Shown here piece after piece: positions 23,774 to 56,200 of a stretch of 64,000 nt of DNA; positions within the stretch are counted from its first letter, which is position 1; each line of letters opens with the position of its first letter. The position numbers and the translations under genes are program-made. The stretch comes from Klebsormidium nitens. Lineage: Eukaryota > Streptophyta > Klebsormidiophyceae > Klebsormidiales > Klebsormidiaceae. Under the pieces are notes generated by a model. It was not told the DNA's origin, did not search any database, and was given only the letters and a program-made list of their open reading frames with translations. The stretch spans positions 1 to 64,000 of the forward strand of contig DF237276.1 in the NCBI GenBank assembly GCA_000708835.1, in the 5' to 3' direction.

Positions 23774-25626
23774 ATGGTCCTAATTGTGCTCTTTCTCCCT
23801 TTCCTGGTGATTGCGGAGCTGCGCAGGGCTAACCATGCCTCTCACTGCTACTTCTACCATGTGCTGCCCGACATGCTAATGATCGAGAAGTACTTCCGCA
23901 CCCGCACTCAAGATTTCTCGCTCCCCCTCCTCCAGCATAACACAGACCAGCCTGCAACGGGCGTCCTCGAGGTCTCACTGTTTGCGTTGAAGGGGCTCGC
24001 GGCATCCTTGCTCGCAGCATGCACCAATAGGAAAAACAGGAGATGGCAGCCGGCCTGCTTCAAGTTTGAGTTACAGTTCGGGGACGTTGTCTACTGCTCC
24101 AATCCCCATACGTTTTCCACTCAGGGAGACACCGCTTTTGTGGACTTCAATCACAGGATAGCGTTTCAGGTGACCCGGGGCATGGCTCCGGAGCTACGGG
24201 TCAAAGTCTATGGGTGCCGGACCAGAAAGCTGACGCATGGTGTCAAGCTCAAGGCTGTTCTAGGCACCGCTTCTGTTGACTTGAGCGCATTAGTGACTGT
24301 GCCGGAACCTGGCGCTGATGTCACGCAGATGTCGCTTTCCGTCCCGCTCTCACGACGGAACGAGGGGGGCAGAGAGCAGGCGCAAGTGGACTTACTTGTG
24401 TCCTACAGGTATTGCCTGTCAATCAAAGCTTACTGCAGCTTTGGAAGGTGCCAAAGTTTTGTCTTTGGTGTTCAGCGGCAGTTTACTCACTTTTACCTGC
24501 ATTTGTAGGAAAGACACATGTTCTCTGGAGCAGTCAGCATGCACGTACTTACAACATTCATGCCAAAGATTCTGCCAGCCAGTTTTCTTGATTGCAAGAG
24601 TTGGCTTGGAGGCGCTAAGCGAATCTATGCAATAAAAGGCCCCATTTAGTTGACAAAGCTGCTCACAATGTTGAAGTGACGTTTTACCATGAAAGGATCC
24701 TTTGATGTGCCTACAGGAAGATTCTCTACGACTGTCATTAGTGGGGTCTGTTGTCTCTGCTTCTGTCAGAGTACTCCCCTTGACTTTCAACCCGAGGTCG
24801 AGACCGTTCGGAGTTGACTGCTCTGATTTCCCCCCGGCCTATGCAACCTACAAGCAGTTATGTCGGAAAAGCACCAGGCACGCCCGCAAGCTTCCATGTA
24901 TCGTCCTGTCCCACAAATATTCAGATGGTCTAAGGCTCGTTGTGGTTGAACCTCTGAGGATTTAACAATCCGCCACCCACTTCTTGAGAAAGGGGTAAAC
25001 ATCTTTTCTTTTCAACAGGCACAATCCGGATGTGGTCAATCAGATTGTACCTTGGAATGCAGCGGCAATTTCTGATGGACCCGGAGTAAGTTCTGCCTAC
25101 TAGCCGCACATCTTTGTGCACATTCGTTTCCTGCCTTTGCGAGTGAGCAATGCAATGCAATGCAATGCAATCTTCTCTCTTTAGAAAACATGTATGGGCT
25201 GGTCGTATTTCTCTTTCCAGCAATCAGATTGTCCGAGATGCTGTCATTCGAACGTTTGCAACATGCACCGATGCTTAAGCAGGGCACATTAGCTTTCGAC
25301 TTTCAGTCGCTGACTGTCTGAAATTTCGTTCTCCTTTGAAGGGCCTCCCAGTCACAGGGCCGGATGGGGCTGTTTGGGTTGCACATCCCTCCCCTTGTGA
25401 TACGCCGGGGGAAAGCAACCGCAAATATGGTGTTGAGGACAAAGAGGAGCTTGGAAGCTATTCCGAGTGCGGGCCTGCTTCTCTCACTTTAGGTGGTCGA
25501 GATTGCCGGCAAGAAGGCGGCGGGCCCCGCTCAAGTATTCAGAACCGCAGGTTGAGTGATACAGGCCACCCAGTTGTCCATACCACTTCGGGTCTGGAAA
25601 ATGGTGTTGGCGTTCTAGGTCTCTAG
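23774..25626 (+). CDS. C2-like domain protein (possibly NT-C2 type)
   Basis: Proposed exons are 23774..24408, 25019..25085 and 25340+2 (25342)..25626, giving 328 aa with consistent phases. The start is chosen for its strong context GCCACCATGG. Residues about 65-205 look like a C2 beta-sandwich: TGVLEVSLFALKGLAA, FKFELQFGDVVYCSN, VDFNHRIAF, ELRVKVYG, then VLGTASVDLSALV. The last motif is typical of C2/NT-C2 domains that bind membranes or partner proteins. The tail is polar and unrecognised. The N-terminus begins with a hydrophobic run (MVLIVLFLPFLVIA), which could be a signal anchor. The middle 67-base exon has a good acceptor (TTTCAACAG) and donor (GGA|GTAAGT). The family assignment is moderate; other small exons may be missed. 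Confidence 0.5.
25147..25171. repeat. GCAAT pentamer repeat, five units
   Basis: A perfect (GCAAT)5 run lies in the intron between the second and third exons of the C2-like gene. Confidence 0.95.
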
Positions 25627-27353
25627 ATTGTTGTTGAGATGGTCAAAGGCTTTTGGCTTGTCTTGGGTTGTACCATACTTCTTTGGTTAACGTGTCACTT
25701 CGCTGAAAAGGCCCTATGGTAGGGGAGCATCTAAAAGCAGAAAGATACTCAAACTTCAATGTGCTGCAGGCGGCGGCTATGAGTTTTGTAATAGTATGCG
25801 GTGATGGCATAATGTCCATTGTCAAGGTTGCGTCCATGATATATAGATGCTGACTATAAACTGGAACACTTTAAAAGAGCAGTGTAATGAAACCCGTACC
25901 AAATCGAATGCAACAAACTTATAAGTTTCCTCGGCGGATGGGAGACTGATTCGATGAGAGGTGCATGTGATGGTGGACACCTAGCTGGCCCGATGCGATT
26001 TATTCGATTTATTGTGTTGCCGATCGCGCCAGCGGCCCATGGGCAATCGTAAATTCCTAGTACAAACTTAAAAACTGCTGAGGGCCCCTTCGATTCGGAG
26101 GTTACTACATGTTACTAACATCCATGGCAGTGTCGGACAACGGTTGTCAGAAACCGCGCGGTGCCGATCGGATGCATCGTTCCGCCGCAATTGTACAGCT
26201 AGTCGTCATCATTACAGGCAAGGCAAGGGCGCGGCAGGCTAGCTCTAGATATAGACGGTCCGACATGCACACCAGGCCTGCCGGCCGCACCGCAATGATG
26301 ATGCATATATGAAGTCTGCATTGCATTGCAATAATGAATGACATGTCGGATGCCGCCCCGCGGCCACTGAGCGTACACGTACGTACGTCTATATACTATA
26401 GCCGCCTGCGGGGTCACATCAGTCATGCACATGCCATGAGAATGAGGGTTTGAGAATTGAATAACCACCTGGCACGAGCCACGACTCGATCGCCACCACC
26501 GCCGGTGGCTCGCGGCGGCCTCATTCACATATACTACACCCTCAAGGCTCAGCACGCGCATCCATCTATCGCAACGCAACATCGGACCTTGCATGTCCAT
26601 GTTGACCGGACGAGCCTGCTCTGCTAGACAATGTTTCATGCAAGTCGGCTACCCTTATGCGGTCATGCGGTTTTTCAGCTCTTACGCGTAATGTTCAAGC
26701 GTTCATGCATCACCCGAACCAAAGCATGACGATCATCAGTAAATCAGAAAGCACGAACCAAAACAGGCCCGGAGTCAGATTCAAGTGCATAACAGCTGAA
26801 TGGGGTGGGCCGTCAAGTCTGTGTCCAAAGAATTGGAGTACGTATAGATAAACGAAAACGTGACGAGTATACCAAGAATGGACTAGCATAGGCTTCCATC
26901 TTTCAAAACGAACTACGGTTTATCCCCCCGTTTCTATCAAAGTGCGAAGGCATAGACATGGCGCATGTGTCCAAAAATGTTAGTGGAATACCAGGGAGGA
27001 AGCGCGCTCATTGAGCACTGGGCCGGTAATTATCCAAGCCTTGTTTGCAACAGTTGTGCCATCCTGGACTTGCGGAGCGACTGATCTGCTGTTGGACACT
27101 AGCTCACACCTCACGTCGTATTTCAGTAGCTATTCCTATCAAGGGGAGACTTTCAGGTTGCGTTTTGTTGATTGATGCAGAGCCGACAGCTTATTTGCAT
27201 TTTAGCTCCTTTGAAGACATGCAAGCTTCCACCACGAAACAGTTGTTCAAACTTAGAGCAGTCTAGAAGCAATCTACCAATATTAGACCAGCCAGACAAG
27301 TCCAACATGAGTAGTGCAAGTTGCACCTCTCTTGTATGCCCTTTTCTCTTAAC
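25627..27353. other. intergenic region between convergent C2-like and NTF2 genes
   Basis: It holds the 3' flanks of both genes. The stretch 26100-26600 is rich in short palindromes and dyads (GCCGGC, TGCATTGCATTGCAA, ACGTACGTACGT). Open frames here are short and unlike known proteins. No transposon end or RNA gene was identified. Confidence 0.5.
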
Positions 27354-28715
27354 CTACCCATAGTTCAGCCTGAAGACATCATTTTGGACGTAGTAGCTGG
27401 ATCCGGCCGGTAGAAGTTGGAACATCTGCAGATTGAAGCAAGGTAAGAAAAGTGGCCTCAACTTTTCCAAGTGCACTCAGAAGCAGCACTCTGATCGGGC
27501 CCTTCCATTTGCACGCCAGAAAGTAAGCCCATGTCTAAGAGATAATACTATTAGGGCAAAAGCCAACATCCGTGAATGTCTTGCAGCCCGTTCAGAAAGG
27601 ATGTCTGCTCACTACGAAGGGTACTGAGGTGGTGGCATGATTGCAGACCCAGCGCTATTGTGGGGCTTCCTTCGAACAATACCAAATCCACAGTCCTTGA
27701 AAACACAAGACATAGATTCTTGAGTCTTTTGCTCTACAAGCATTCAACCAAGGAGGTTTGGGACAAACAGGATGCAGGTAGGCGCATTATTACACTGCAT
27801 AGGCGAAGGATTTCCCTGGCCACACATGAAGCTGCATCAATTGACTGAGCGTTGAAAAGAAAAGTGCAAACTGCAAGCAGGCCCGAACAGCAACATGGGG
27901 ACGTCTGCCTCTAGTCCCTTTAGGGGTAGACATGTAATCACGCAAAGAAGTCATCCAAGAAACTGCAAAAGCAATATATCAAGCGATCAGCCAGGATAGT
28001 ATCCCTCGAGGATGGACAAAGCCAGCTGAAGGACGGGAGCACCGGCCGATGCCTCGTAACTAGGGCATAACCAAGCAGCACAGCTTAACGAATAGGTTGC
28101 TTTGGACAAAATCGGCCATGCAAACAGTACCAAGGAGACCAGTGATTAGAGGGCAAGAACCCTCTGCAAACTGAAGTGGTTCAAGGCTGGGGAGCATTAT
28201 GTCCCGCGGAGAATCTGTTATTTTGCAAATCACAAACCAACAACATTCATCCAGCACTTGGCATTGTCAGACTAGACCACTAGTAATAAAGGTGAACAAA
28301 CGTTGGACGAGAAGAACTGAAGGAACGCCAGGACTTCCCGCTCGTCTCGACAAGGGACACATGCACAGATAGCTGAGCACAACACGCTCTGCAAAGGGAT
28401 GATGAATCAAGCTCTTACTTGGCTGAACTTGAGTTGGTGCTCCTCCCCGCCCAGCTGTAACGACCCGCTTACAAATACCAGGATGCCCCCAGGATGGCCT
28501 GACGGTTGGCAATCTATTGTGAGAATGCTGTGCTTACACTGTTGGAAGGCGAGGCTGCTGATCTTGTTTTGGATGTTCTGCGCGCCAAGAAACTTCTCTC
28601 CCTCAAACGTGAGCATGGATCCCTCCTGGTACAGGCCCCCAAGCCCTGCTCTATTCTGGTCAAACGTGGCATAGTAGTGCTCGACAAAGGCCTTGCCAAT
28701 GGCATCGGCGTCCAT
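27354..28715 (-). CDS. NTF2: nuclear transport factor 2
   Basis: Two exons, complement(27354..27425, 28419..28715), give 122 aa, the usual NTF2 length. Exon 1 starts MDADAIGKAFVEHYY and carries GLYQEGSMLTFEGEKF, QCKHSILTIDCQPSG and VFVSGSLQL. Exon 2 continues MFQLLPAGSSYYVQNDVFRL and ends NYG. These are the conserved blocks of plant NTF2, a small homodimer that returns Ran-GDP to the nucleus by binding FG nucleoporins. Donor CAA|GTAAGA and acceptor CTGCAG|ATG meet in phase 0. The single 993-base intron holds nothing recognisable. The gene is divergent from POLQ. Confidence 0.93.
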
Positions 28716-29372
28716 TTTGAATCAAGCAACGGTGCAAGTGGCAAATGAACCCTGCTTTTCTGTGGACACCCAGGACAGCTCCCAAAGAAGGGCTGCTCGA
28801 GACCGCCGCCCCCGTCTCTTCCAATCCAACTCCTTCGACTCTCTTGCAACTTCGATGCATGTGTTTTTAGAAAAGCTCCTCCCCCGCTTTGTTGTCTTCA
28901 GAAGGGGTTGGGACTGTGGCCGGCAACGATCTCAACGAGAGGACGGTCATCTGCAACATAGTGGTTGTGAGCCATCCGATGGTCTTACCCGCTCTATCGG
29001 ACGGTTTGAATTCAAAGACGGTACAAGCGGCTTTTCCTTCAATTTCAAGGAGTCGCCAGCTTTGCTGCTGGACAATGACAATGCTGTGCTTGGCGGTGGG
29101 GGCGTCAAGGTGACTCTGCATGGGCCATGGTGCCTGAGCCTGGATGTCAACAATGAGGGGAGGGTCAATCCTTTCTAAGGGGCAATCTTACATACCTAAG
29201 TGGTAGCAGCATTCTTGTCATTCGTGGTTGGTTTCCTGCAAGGGCGGCCACAAGGATTTGTGCGCGATTCGCAACAAGCACCGTTGGTGGCTTGGTGGTT
29301 GGACAACAGTCAAGTTAACAGGAGCAGCCTCAGGATGCAGAAGGGTGCAGGGAACCTGTCGCGTGTGCAATA
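28716..29372. promoter_or_regulatory. shared upstream region of NTF2 (-) and POLQ (+)
   Basis: The NTF2 and POLQ start codons are 657 bases apart and point away from each other. The stretch therefore contains both promoters and leaders. Several open frames cross it but none resembles a protein family. An upstream non-coding exon of POLQ is possible and cannot be seen from sequence alone. Confidence 0.5.
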
Positions 29373-48731
<19,359 letters not shown>

Positions 48732-50212
48732 GATAGGGTAGTAACGATATGTTAAACGGACACAGGACCTCGATTGAGTAGCATAGTGAAGGTTTAAAAG
48801 GTCAAGGCGTGCTGTAGCGATTTTTTGGAATAGGGGTACTGACCCGTAGGGGTCAGCAGGAGATCACCAGGCGGTGCGTCAATCAAGCACCCGAAAGGTA
48901 TACAGATGACATAAGTGCGAGTCCAAAGTTGAGATTTGCAAGCAAAGATCAACAGGCTCTTGATACGAGAATCCTCCAGTTTACCAGGCCTTTAGAGGTC
49001 TGATGACAGCTGCCAGGGCCTCGCAATTTGTTGGTTTTTGTGGGAAGCCATCTACGGTATCTTACTTAGGCTAATAAAGCATGTACATGTACCGTCAGCG
49101 GCCGCCTGTCTGTCATGCACTGGCTCGACTCACCCGATGCTCGCGCGTTACTCGCGCTCAACACATGCGACCGTATCCGTCATCGCGTGACGCGCGCATA
49201 CGTCAGGATCTTGTTCGAGTGCAATCATATATGCAAGGACCACCTACTAATCGACGGTCACATTGTCCAGGCAGGATCGGCTCCTCAGGCAATGGACGGT
49301 TCAGGATTGTCTTTTTGAACCCATTCACACCAGAATGATTGTTTGTCGCCCCCCGCTAGATTCTCGCGCTCGCGTGCTAGATTGTGCCCCGCTCTCGTCG
49401 GGGGTGAAATCGAAAAGGGAACATGCATTCATGCGCCGGGATTGATAGGACTACAAATCAATCCTTTGCAATCCTCTCTGCTGCGCCATGGCGCCATTTT
49501 GGAGGGAAGTCGGCGCAGTCAATGGCTGCTGCGCCTAGGAAGGAGGACATGCTCTATCTGTAAACAAATCCTAGAGTTCGCACAAGGGATTCTGCATCTG
49601 TGGTGAAGGTTTTGGCCTAGGTGTATAAGAAGGGGCTTTGCACGGCTCCTCAGTTCATTTTTCCAGGAGTCTCGTTTTGAGAGCTCCAGAGATTGGACTC
49701 TTTGCCTCTCCAGCTCGTCTTACAGCTCTTCCCGGCTTAAGGCCTCGTTCTCGGAAAACTGCCGGCAGGCGGAGCTCCTCACAAGCACGTATTGCGGGGG
49801 AGTTCCGAAGCTTAACTCATAGCTGAGCATAACAAAAGTGGGGCGACAGTAAACGGTGGATACCCCGGGGGTTAGATTATAAGGAGGCGTGACTTTGGTG
49901 GATACCCTCAAAGGGTTGGAGGTGCTGGCTAGGTGGCTGAGGACTACGGAAGTTGCTTCTTCTGCTGTAAAGACTATAAGAACGGGCAAGGCTCCTTGAG
50001 GGATGTGTCTGGTTAGCCCGGAGTAAGTCCCAGAGCCGGAAGGTTCTGGTTAGGTGCTGGTTAGGTTCTGGTTAGGTTTCTATAACGTAGCTCGCTGCGG
50101 CGGGTCAGCGCGAGCAAGAACAGGAGTTGAGCTCTCTGCATACGCGAGCACACGGGCTGGTAGCAAACCCTCCGAGACTGAGAGATTGAATAAGACCATC
50201 GCAATCTGTAGT
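48732..50212. other. intergenic region between POLQ and the Tubby-like gene
   Basis: It contains the POLQ 3' flank and the promoter/leader of the Tubby-like gene. A TATA-like GTGTATAAGAAG lies near 49620. A short GGTTAGGT repeat lies at 50041-50080. Open frames are short and unlike proteins. Confidence 0.5.
50041..50080 (+). repeat. GGTTAGGTxCT short tandem repeat in the leader
   Basis: CTGGTTAGGT occurs three times at about 11-base spacing, some 130-170 bases before the Tubby-like start codon. It may be slippage. A role as a promoter element is only a guess. Confidence 0.8.
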
Positions 50213-53200
50213 ATGGTTAAGGGGATGGGCATCCGCGTGGATATTTCCTCTTCCAGGGGGGTGGAAACAGAGGGCAGCTGCTGGGCGAGCATCCCCCCGG
50301 AGCTGCTGAGAGACATTCTGAAGCGTGTCGAAGTGAGCGAAGAGAGCTGGCCTCAGAGGAAATCGGTGGTTGCGTGCGCGGGGGTGTGCAGTACTTGGCG
50401 GGAGGTCACGAGAGACCTGGTCAGGGGCCCCGAGTCGACTGGGAAGTTGACCTTTCCGGTATCCCTCAAGCAGGTAAGGCTTCTTGTTCTGTCTTGAAAC
50501 GGGGTGCACAGGTGTGCTCGCTTTCTGGATACCATGAAGGAATCTGGACCAAAAAATAATCGACTCAGTTCCTTATGAGCCTAACGAGGGGAGGTCTGTT
50601 GTCTTGGTACAACAAGTGAATCATGCGTTCTCATCGGCCAAGCAACAGGTTTCAGTCCATCAGCTTGTGCATTGTGTTCAACCTGCAAGCATGCAGGTTG
50701 TCAGAAAGTCTGGAAAGCTGAGTTCTTCCATTTTAGAGAACATTTTAGTCGCTGTGTCTGGTCATGCAGATGATTTTGCTCTGCGGCTCCTTGTGCTCAT
50801 ACTGGTCGACCTGGACTTCCCAGTACTTAGACCCCATTCTAGTCTTTAGGGTTTCTTTCCGCTACTCATCTTTGGATCCTAGGGCTTTAGGCTTGCATGT
50901 TGCGGCGCTTGCCCGCTTGATTTCTTTATATGTTGCATACTGTCTGAAAAGATATGACCCTGCTCTTGAATGCTCCTGTCTTGGAGATTCTGGCATCTGT
51001 GCTACGTTGGTGTCACAACCAATTAGCACTTTTGTAAGCTCTTTCAACGCTTGTTGTATCACCAGCATTCTGTAAGTTGTCGAGCAGCCTGTGTGAGTTT
51101 GTTACACAAGGTATACCTCAAATCAGTCCCATCGGTGCTTAATCTTGTCATTTTGCAATGGATGGTGTCCTTTGGGCCGTGCCAATACTTTCAAAACCAG
51201 ATGTTGTAAAGCTCGGTGTTGCCTCGGAGCTTTGAACCGTGATGTGGTGTAAACTTCTCAACTCCTTTTTGCAATCGAATTGTCTGAGGACTGAAGTAGC
51301 ATGTATACGTAGCTGAAGAACACATTGGGAAAGGAAAACATGCACCTCACGTTTGTTTTCCGTGAAGAGACACTCTGGTTGGCAAATGTGGGAACCCGAC
51401 CCCGTCTTTTCTTGAGGACGCGTCTGTTCCCCGTGGGGGGGTAATATGATTGTGAAAGGGGCAGCTTTTTTGTGCAAGCAGGAGGTAGCCAATGTTGCAG
51501 AGATAATGTGGGATGGGTTGATCCTGCTCTTCGGGTTGACATCTTAACGTTGCTCTGTGTTTTGTTCAGCACTCTGGTCATGCTGGCCATCGAATGTTAT
51601 AATGCTGCACAGGAACTACCTTGCAAAACCCTATCCTGCTTGTGTGGGGAGGTGAATAACCTGGCTAGTTTCTACAAACTTGTCAGACGACTGGGCGAGA
51701 GCTTCTCGTCGCGTGTGGAGCTATTAGTAGTTTTTGGATGGTCTTCAAATCCCTGCTTCAATGTCCTGAGTTGCTTTTGTTAGTTCAAGTACCACGCACA
51801 ACCGTCGGCGCCTTGGTTTGTCCCACTCAGCGCGTAGGCTGGCAAGAGCGTTTCCTAATCACGCAGTTAGCGGGAGCAAACTGCTCCACAGATGTGTCAC
51901 TTGCTGGCTCCGTAGAGGGACTTTTTTTTCGCAAGCCATCTGTTTTGCTGCCACATGTCTCTCCCCTTGCTTTGGGCCTGTTTTTGTGTTTTTGTGCATC
52001 TTGGCTTCGGCAACTTTGGCTTTGGCATTTAGAATGTGGAACTGGAAGGCAGCTTTGTCAATAGGCTTTTCATCGACTGCATTTTCGGTGTTCTCGCTGC
52101 TTTTCACTTGGGGAGGCAATGCTGTGCAATTTGGTTTTGAGATCTGGTTTCAGATATTTAGTGTCACACCCTAAATCTTGGTTGACCCTGAACTCAGGTG
52201 GACTGTTGAACCAATTCCCGCTTATAAATCCACTGTCGATAGCCGTCCTTTGGTCATTGAAGCATCTTCTTGTTGGATCTTGAGCCACCTTCAAATCCAC
52301 TCATGATGCTCCCATTTGATTTAACATGCTCCAAACTGTTTGTCACGTTGATTCCTTACTCAAACCCAATGCTAACCCACCCCTAACCTTTGTTGCAGCC
52401 TGGGTCTCGAGACGCAGCGATACAGTGCTTCATCCGAAGAGATCGGACGACGCACACATACTCGCTATACTTGGGCCTCCCTCCCTGTGAGTCGTCTTTT
52501 TGTGCCAAGTTGATCCCCTTGACAGCATCTGTTACCCGCATAGTTCTGCATCCCCCTTTACAAGCTTCATGGGGTTCGCTGTAGGCGAATCCGATTCTGC
52601 GGACGTTTATTTTTCTGCAGCAGAGATCAAATGTGAAGTTGATGGGCAAAATGCTACCAGGGGCTGGTGCAAAGGGCATCGCATGGTTAGTTTGGGGCTT
52701 AACCATGGTTAGGCAAGATCACCAAGAATTGGAATCATGCGTGTACTCGTGACTCTACATGGTGTGGCTGAAACATCTTCCCCTGGGGTCTTGGGGTAAT
52801 ACGTTGATTGGTGTGGGAAAACACCTGATCTATCCACTTGCAAATGTCGGTAGTAACACAATAGAAAGGTTACCACTTTGGATGGCACTGAACTCCGGTG
52901 AAGTGCCTGTGCAACCGTAACTGTTTCTTTGTTGCAGCAAGATCCTCTTACCTAGCATGGCAACTGCATGTGTCTGCAGCAGGACACGATTTCTGGGGGC
53001 TTCGCAAAGCTGGTCCAACTCACGCAGGGTTTTGCAGTCCACATTGTTACCTTCTTCTCGACAACACCTCGACTTCTATTCTGGACCAGCACTCCGCTGT
53101 CTTCCTGACAATCCTGCTTTGGTTTGAGTAAGAAGCTCTGGGGGCATAAAGTGCACCCTTGTGACTCCGCGTGCGTTTCCAAGTATTCAGAATAAGGGAA

Positions 53201-56200
53201 AGTAAAGTACACCCACGGGGGGCGTAAAGTACACCATTTTGACACTGCGCGTTTTGCAGCGTCTGTGGAGGGGGGCAAGTTCCTGCTGGCAGCTCGCAAG
53301 TCGCGCCATGTGCAGAAGACGGACTACGTCATCTCACTCGATGACGAGGACTTCAACAAGGGGAGCATCAACTACATGGGCAAACTCAGGTGAGGGATAG
53401 CAAGCGAGGAACTCTCTGAAGCATTTAAGAGTTGGAAATCCCGTTTGCTCCTTTCAAGACGAACTTCTCCTTCCAAGACGAAAGTTCAATCAGTAAGCAA
53501 GCTCAGGCTGAGACTTGTGGCTTTTGGATGTACAGACATGGTTTTCTGCAAGGATACGCTGGACTTCTGTGCCATGCTTGTTAAGGGAAAATATGATCGG
53601 TATTCTTCCGCAGGTGCTGCTGAAGTGCAGGGAGCGTTTAGATCGGTGATGTTTGGGGGCAAGAAGTGCATGTACCTTTTGAGGGCCGATGGAAACCTTG
53701 ACAGTGAGAGCGTGTTTGTGACAATCCTCCCCCATGGGGGGAGGAATCTTCAGCCGCATTTGGGTTTTTTGTGAGGATGTCAGACTCGCGCTGCGTTCGG
53801 TTTCCAAACCTTCCCCTCCTTGCCCCGCCCAGGTCCGATGTTCATGCACTATTCATGACATCCACAGCCGTTGCTGTCAAAACATTTTACAAGCTTGTCT
53901 AGCTCAGTTTTGCATTTGCAACCAAACTCTGATCCAAAGCGCAAACCCCGACCTAACCGTAAAACGCAGACGCAAAACGCAAGTTTCCTACCCCCCAGGT
54001 TCAACTTTATGGGCACCAAGTTTACCATCAGGTTTCCATGTCATTATGCTCGAAGAACCCAACAGGTTTTGAGAAGGCCCATATTCTAGACCCTAACCCC
54101 TCTCCGTTTCCCCCAGGTCCAATCTTCTGGGGGCCCATCCACTGCCGTTATGCCCTAACCATCCCGTTTTTCAGACCCTAAACCTTCTCTTTCTCCCCAG
54201 GTCCAACTTTTTTGGCACCAAGTTCAACATCTTTTAAGGCCTGACTGTGCTCTAAAATTCCGCAACCGCGGAGTAGAAGTCTGCCAAGTCCAAACCGGAA
54301 ACCCCGTCCTGACCGCGAACTGCAAACCTCGTTCATTCCAGGTCCAACTTTCTGGGCACCAAGTTTACCATCTTCGACAGCCAGCCCCCGGCCAACTGCC
54401 CGTCCATCAAGGCCGTCGGGCGCACCTCCTCCGGCAGGGGGTCCAAACAGGTGTCGCCGAAGCCCCCCCCCGGGAGCTTCCCGGTGGCGTCCATCTCGTA
54501 TGAGCTAAACGTGCTCGGGACCAGGGGCCCCCGGCGCATGCAGGCGACGCTGCACTCGGTGCCGAGCTCCGCGCTTGAGCCGGGGGGTTTTGTGCCATAC
54601 CCCTGTGAGTTCAATTTCCGTTTTGTTGATTTTTCTAACGCTCAGCTTCAGGCGGAACGAGTTCCTGACCTCGGTATGGGTGCCAAGTTCCGCGGGGTCC
54701 GCTAGGATTCTCGTACTGTACCAGAGTTCTTTTGGTCTATTGGTTCTTTCGGGACGGAAGCCCCAGGATAGTGACTTTTCGCCTCAGCGTCAATGTCGAG
54801 GCCCCCGTTGGAGCCTGGAAGATCTTCGTACTTTCACTCTCACAAGCCGCGCCCCCCTGTCCTTCCCTTCTCTCCTTGGGTTCTCTGGGCGCCAAAGCAC
54901 GAGGTTCAATCTGTTTGTCAAGTAGAGTCTCTTCCTCGGAGCCCGGAGGTCTTGCACCGTGAGGGTGTCTTCTTTTCACCCCATCACTCTCTCTCTCTCT
55001 TCTCCTTGCTTCGCTTTGCGCAGGAGAGTAGTGAGTTATCATTGTCTGCCGTACTATTGTTGAGCTCGTACTGCATCTGAGGGTTCAAGTCCAGGCGCCT
55101 ATGCACCCCGCTCACTCGGGCTTTGTTCAGTGGAGATACATGGGTGCTCGTCTTGAGGAGGCTTCCGAGCTGGTGATGACCGTTAATACCCCTCACTTTC
55201 ATGAGATTGATATCTCACGTTTGGTCTTGGTCATCCGTATTCTACCGAATCTCTCGCTCTTCTGCAGTAGAGGTGGACATGCCCTCTTGCTTTTCGGGGA
55301 CGTCCGAGCCGGTAGTGGCCGTTAACATCTCTCACTTCAAGAAGGGTAGAGATCCAATGTTTACTAATGTTTACCAATGTGGTTAACACGCTTATTCACA
55401 CCGTGCATCTTGCTCTCTTGCAGTGGAAGTGGACATGCCCTCTCTGTTTGAGGAGACGTCCGAACCAGTGGTGGCCGTTAACACCCCCACTCTCAATCAG
55501 GCGCATTCCCTCCCCTCCCCCCGCCCCTCTTACACCCCCCTGAACCGGTCCATGAAGCACCTCAGTGTGAATACGCCCCCGCCGCCGTCGCCCACCGGGA
55601 TGCTGCCACCTGGCGCGACGGACGTCCCAGATTCGCCTTCGGACAAGGCGCCCCTCGTGTTGCGGAACAAGTGCCCGCGCTGGCACGAACAGCTGCAGTG
55701 CTGGTGCCTCAACTTCAGGGGGCGGGTTACCGTCGCTTCGGTCAAGAATTTCCAGTTAGTGGCGGCAGGGGAGACGGCGGGCGCGGGGCAGGCTGGCGCG
55801 GAGGTGGACAAGGTGGGTTGAGTGAAGTTGGGTTTGTGAAACTCTGGTTAAGGAGTCCAGATCTACGTTTGTATTCTTTGTCAGCATTCCTGAGCGTGCT
55901 TCGGATCCGTTGGCATTCCTGAGCGTGGTTCGAATCTGCAGATGCCAGTAGTGATAATGCAACGGGTCATTTGAAGCACTCCATCTTAACTTAGGTTGCA
56001 CATCCCATATTCGGCAATCGTTTTTCAAAGAAGCAGGCGCTTATGTTTTCCAGCAAGGGTTGTAGTGAAAGTTGCAGACAAACCCTCCTTTTTGCTGCTA
56101 CACTCACCGTTTTTGCAGTTCAGTCCTCGCTCAACATGCTGATCAATTCTAAGACCGTCTGACTACTGCGCCTGTGCATTCAAACTGTGATTCGTTCGGA

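Noticed and set aside
28867-29178. Open frames between NTF2 and POLQ as a small gene
   Set aside because: Several overlapping frames of similar length exist on both strands, none with conserved features. The region fits a divergent promoter and leader.
49081-49606. Small open frames upstream of the Tubby-like gene
   Set aside because: They are short, overlap in different frames and show no protein-like pattern.
55915-55940. tRNA gene suggested by GGTTCGAATC
   Set aside because: No acceptor stem, anticodon arm or A box could be placed around it, and the word is part of a 26-bp local repeat.
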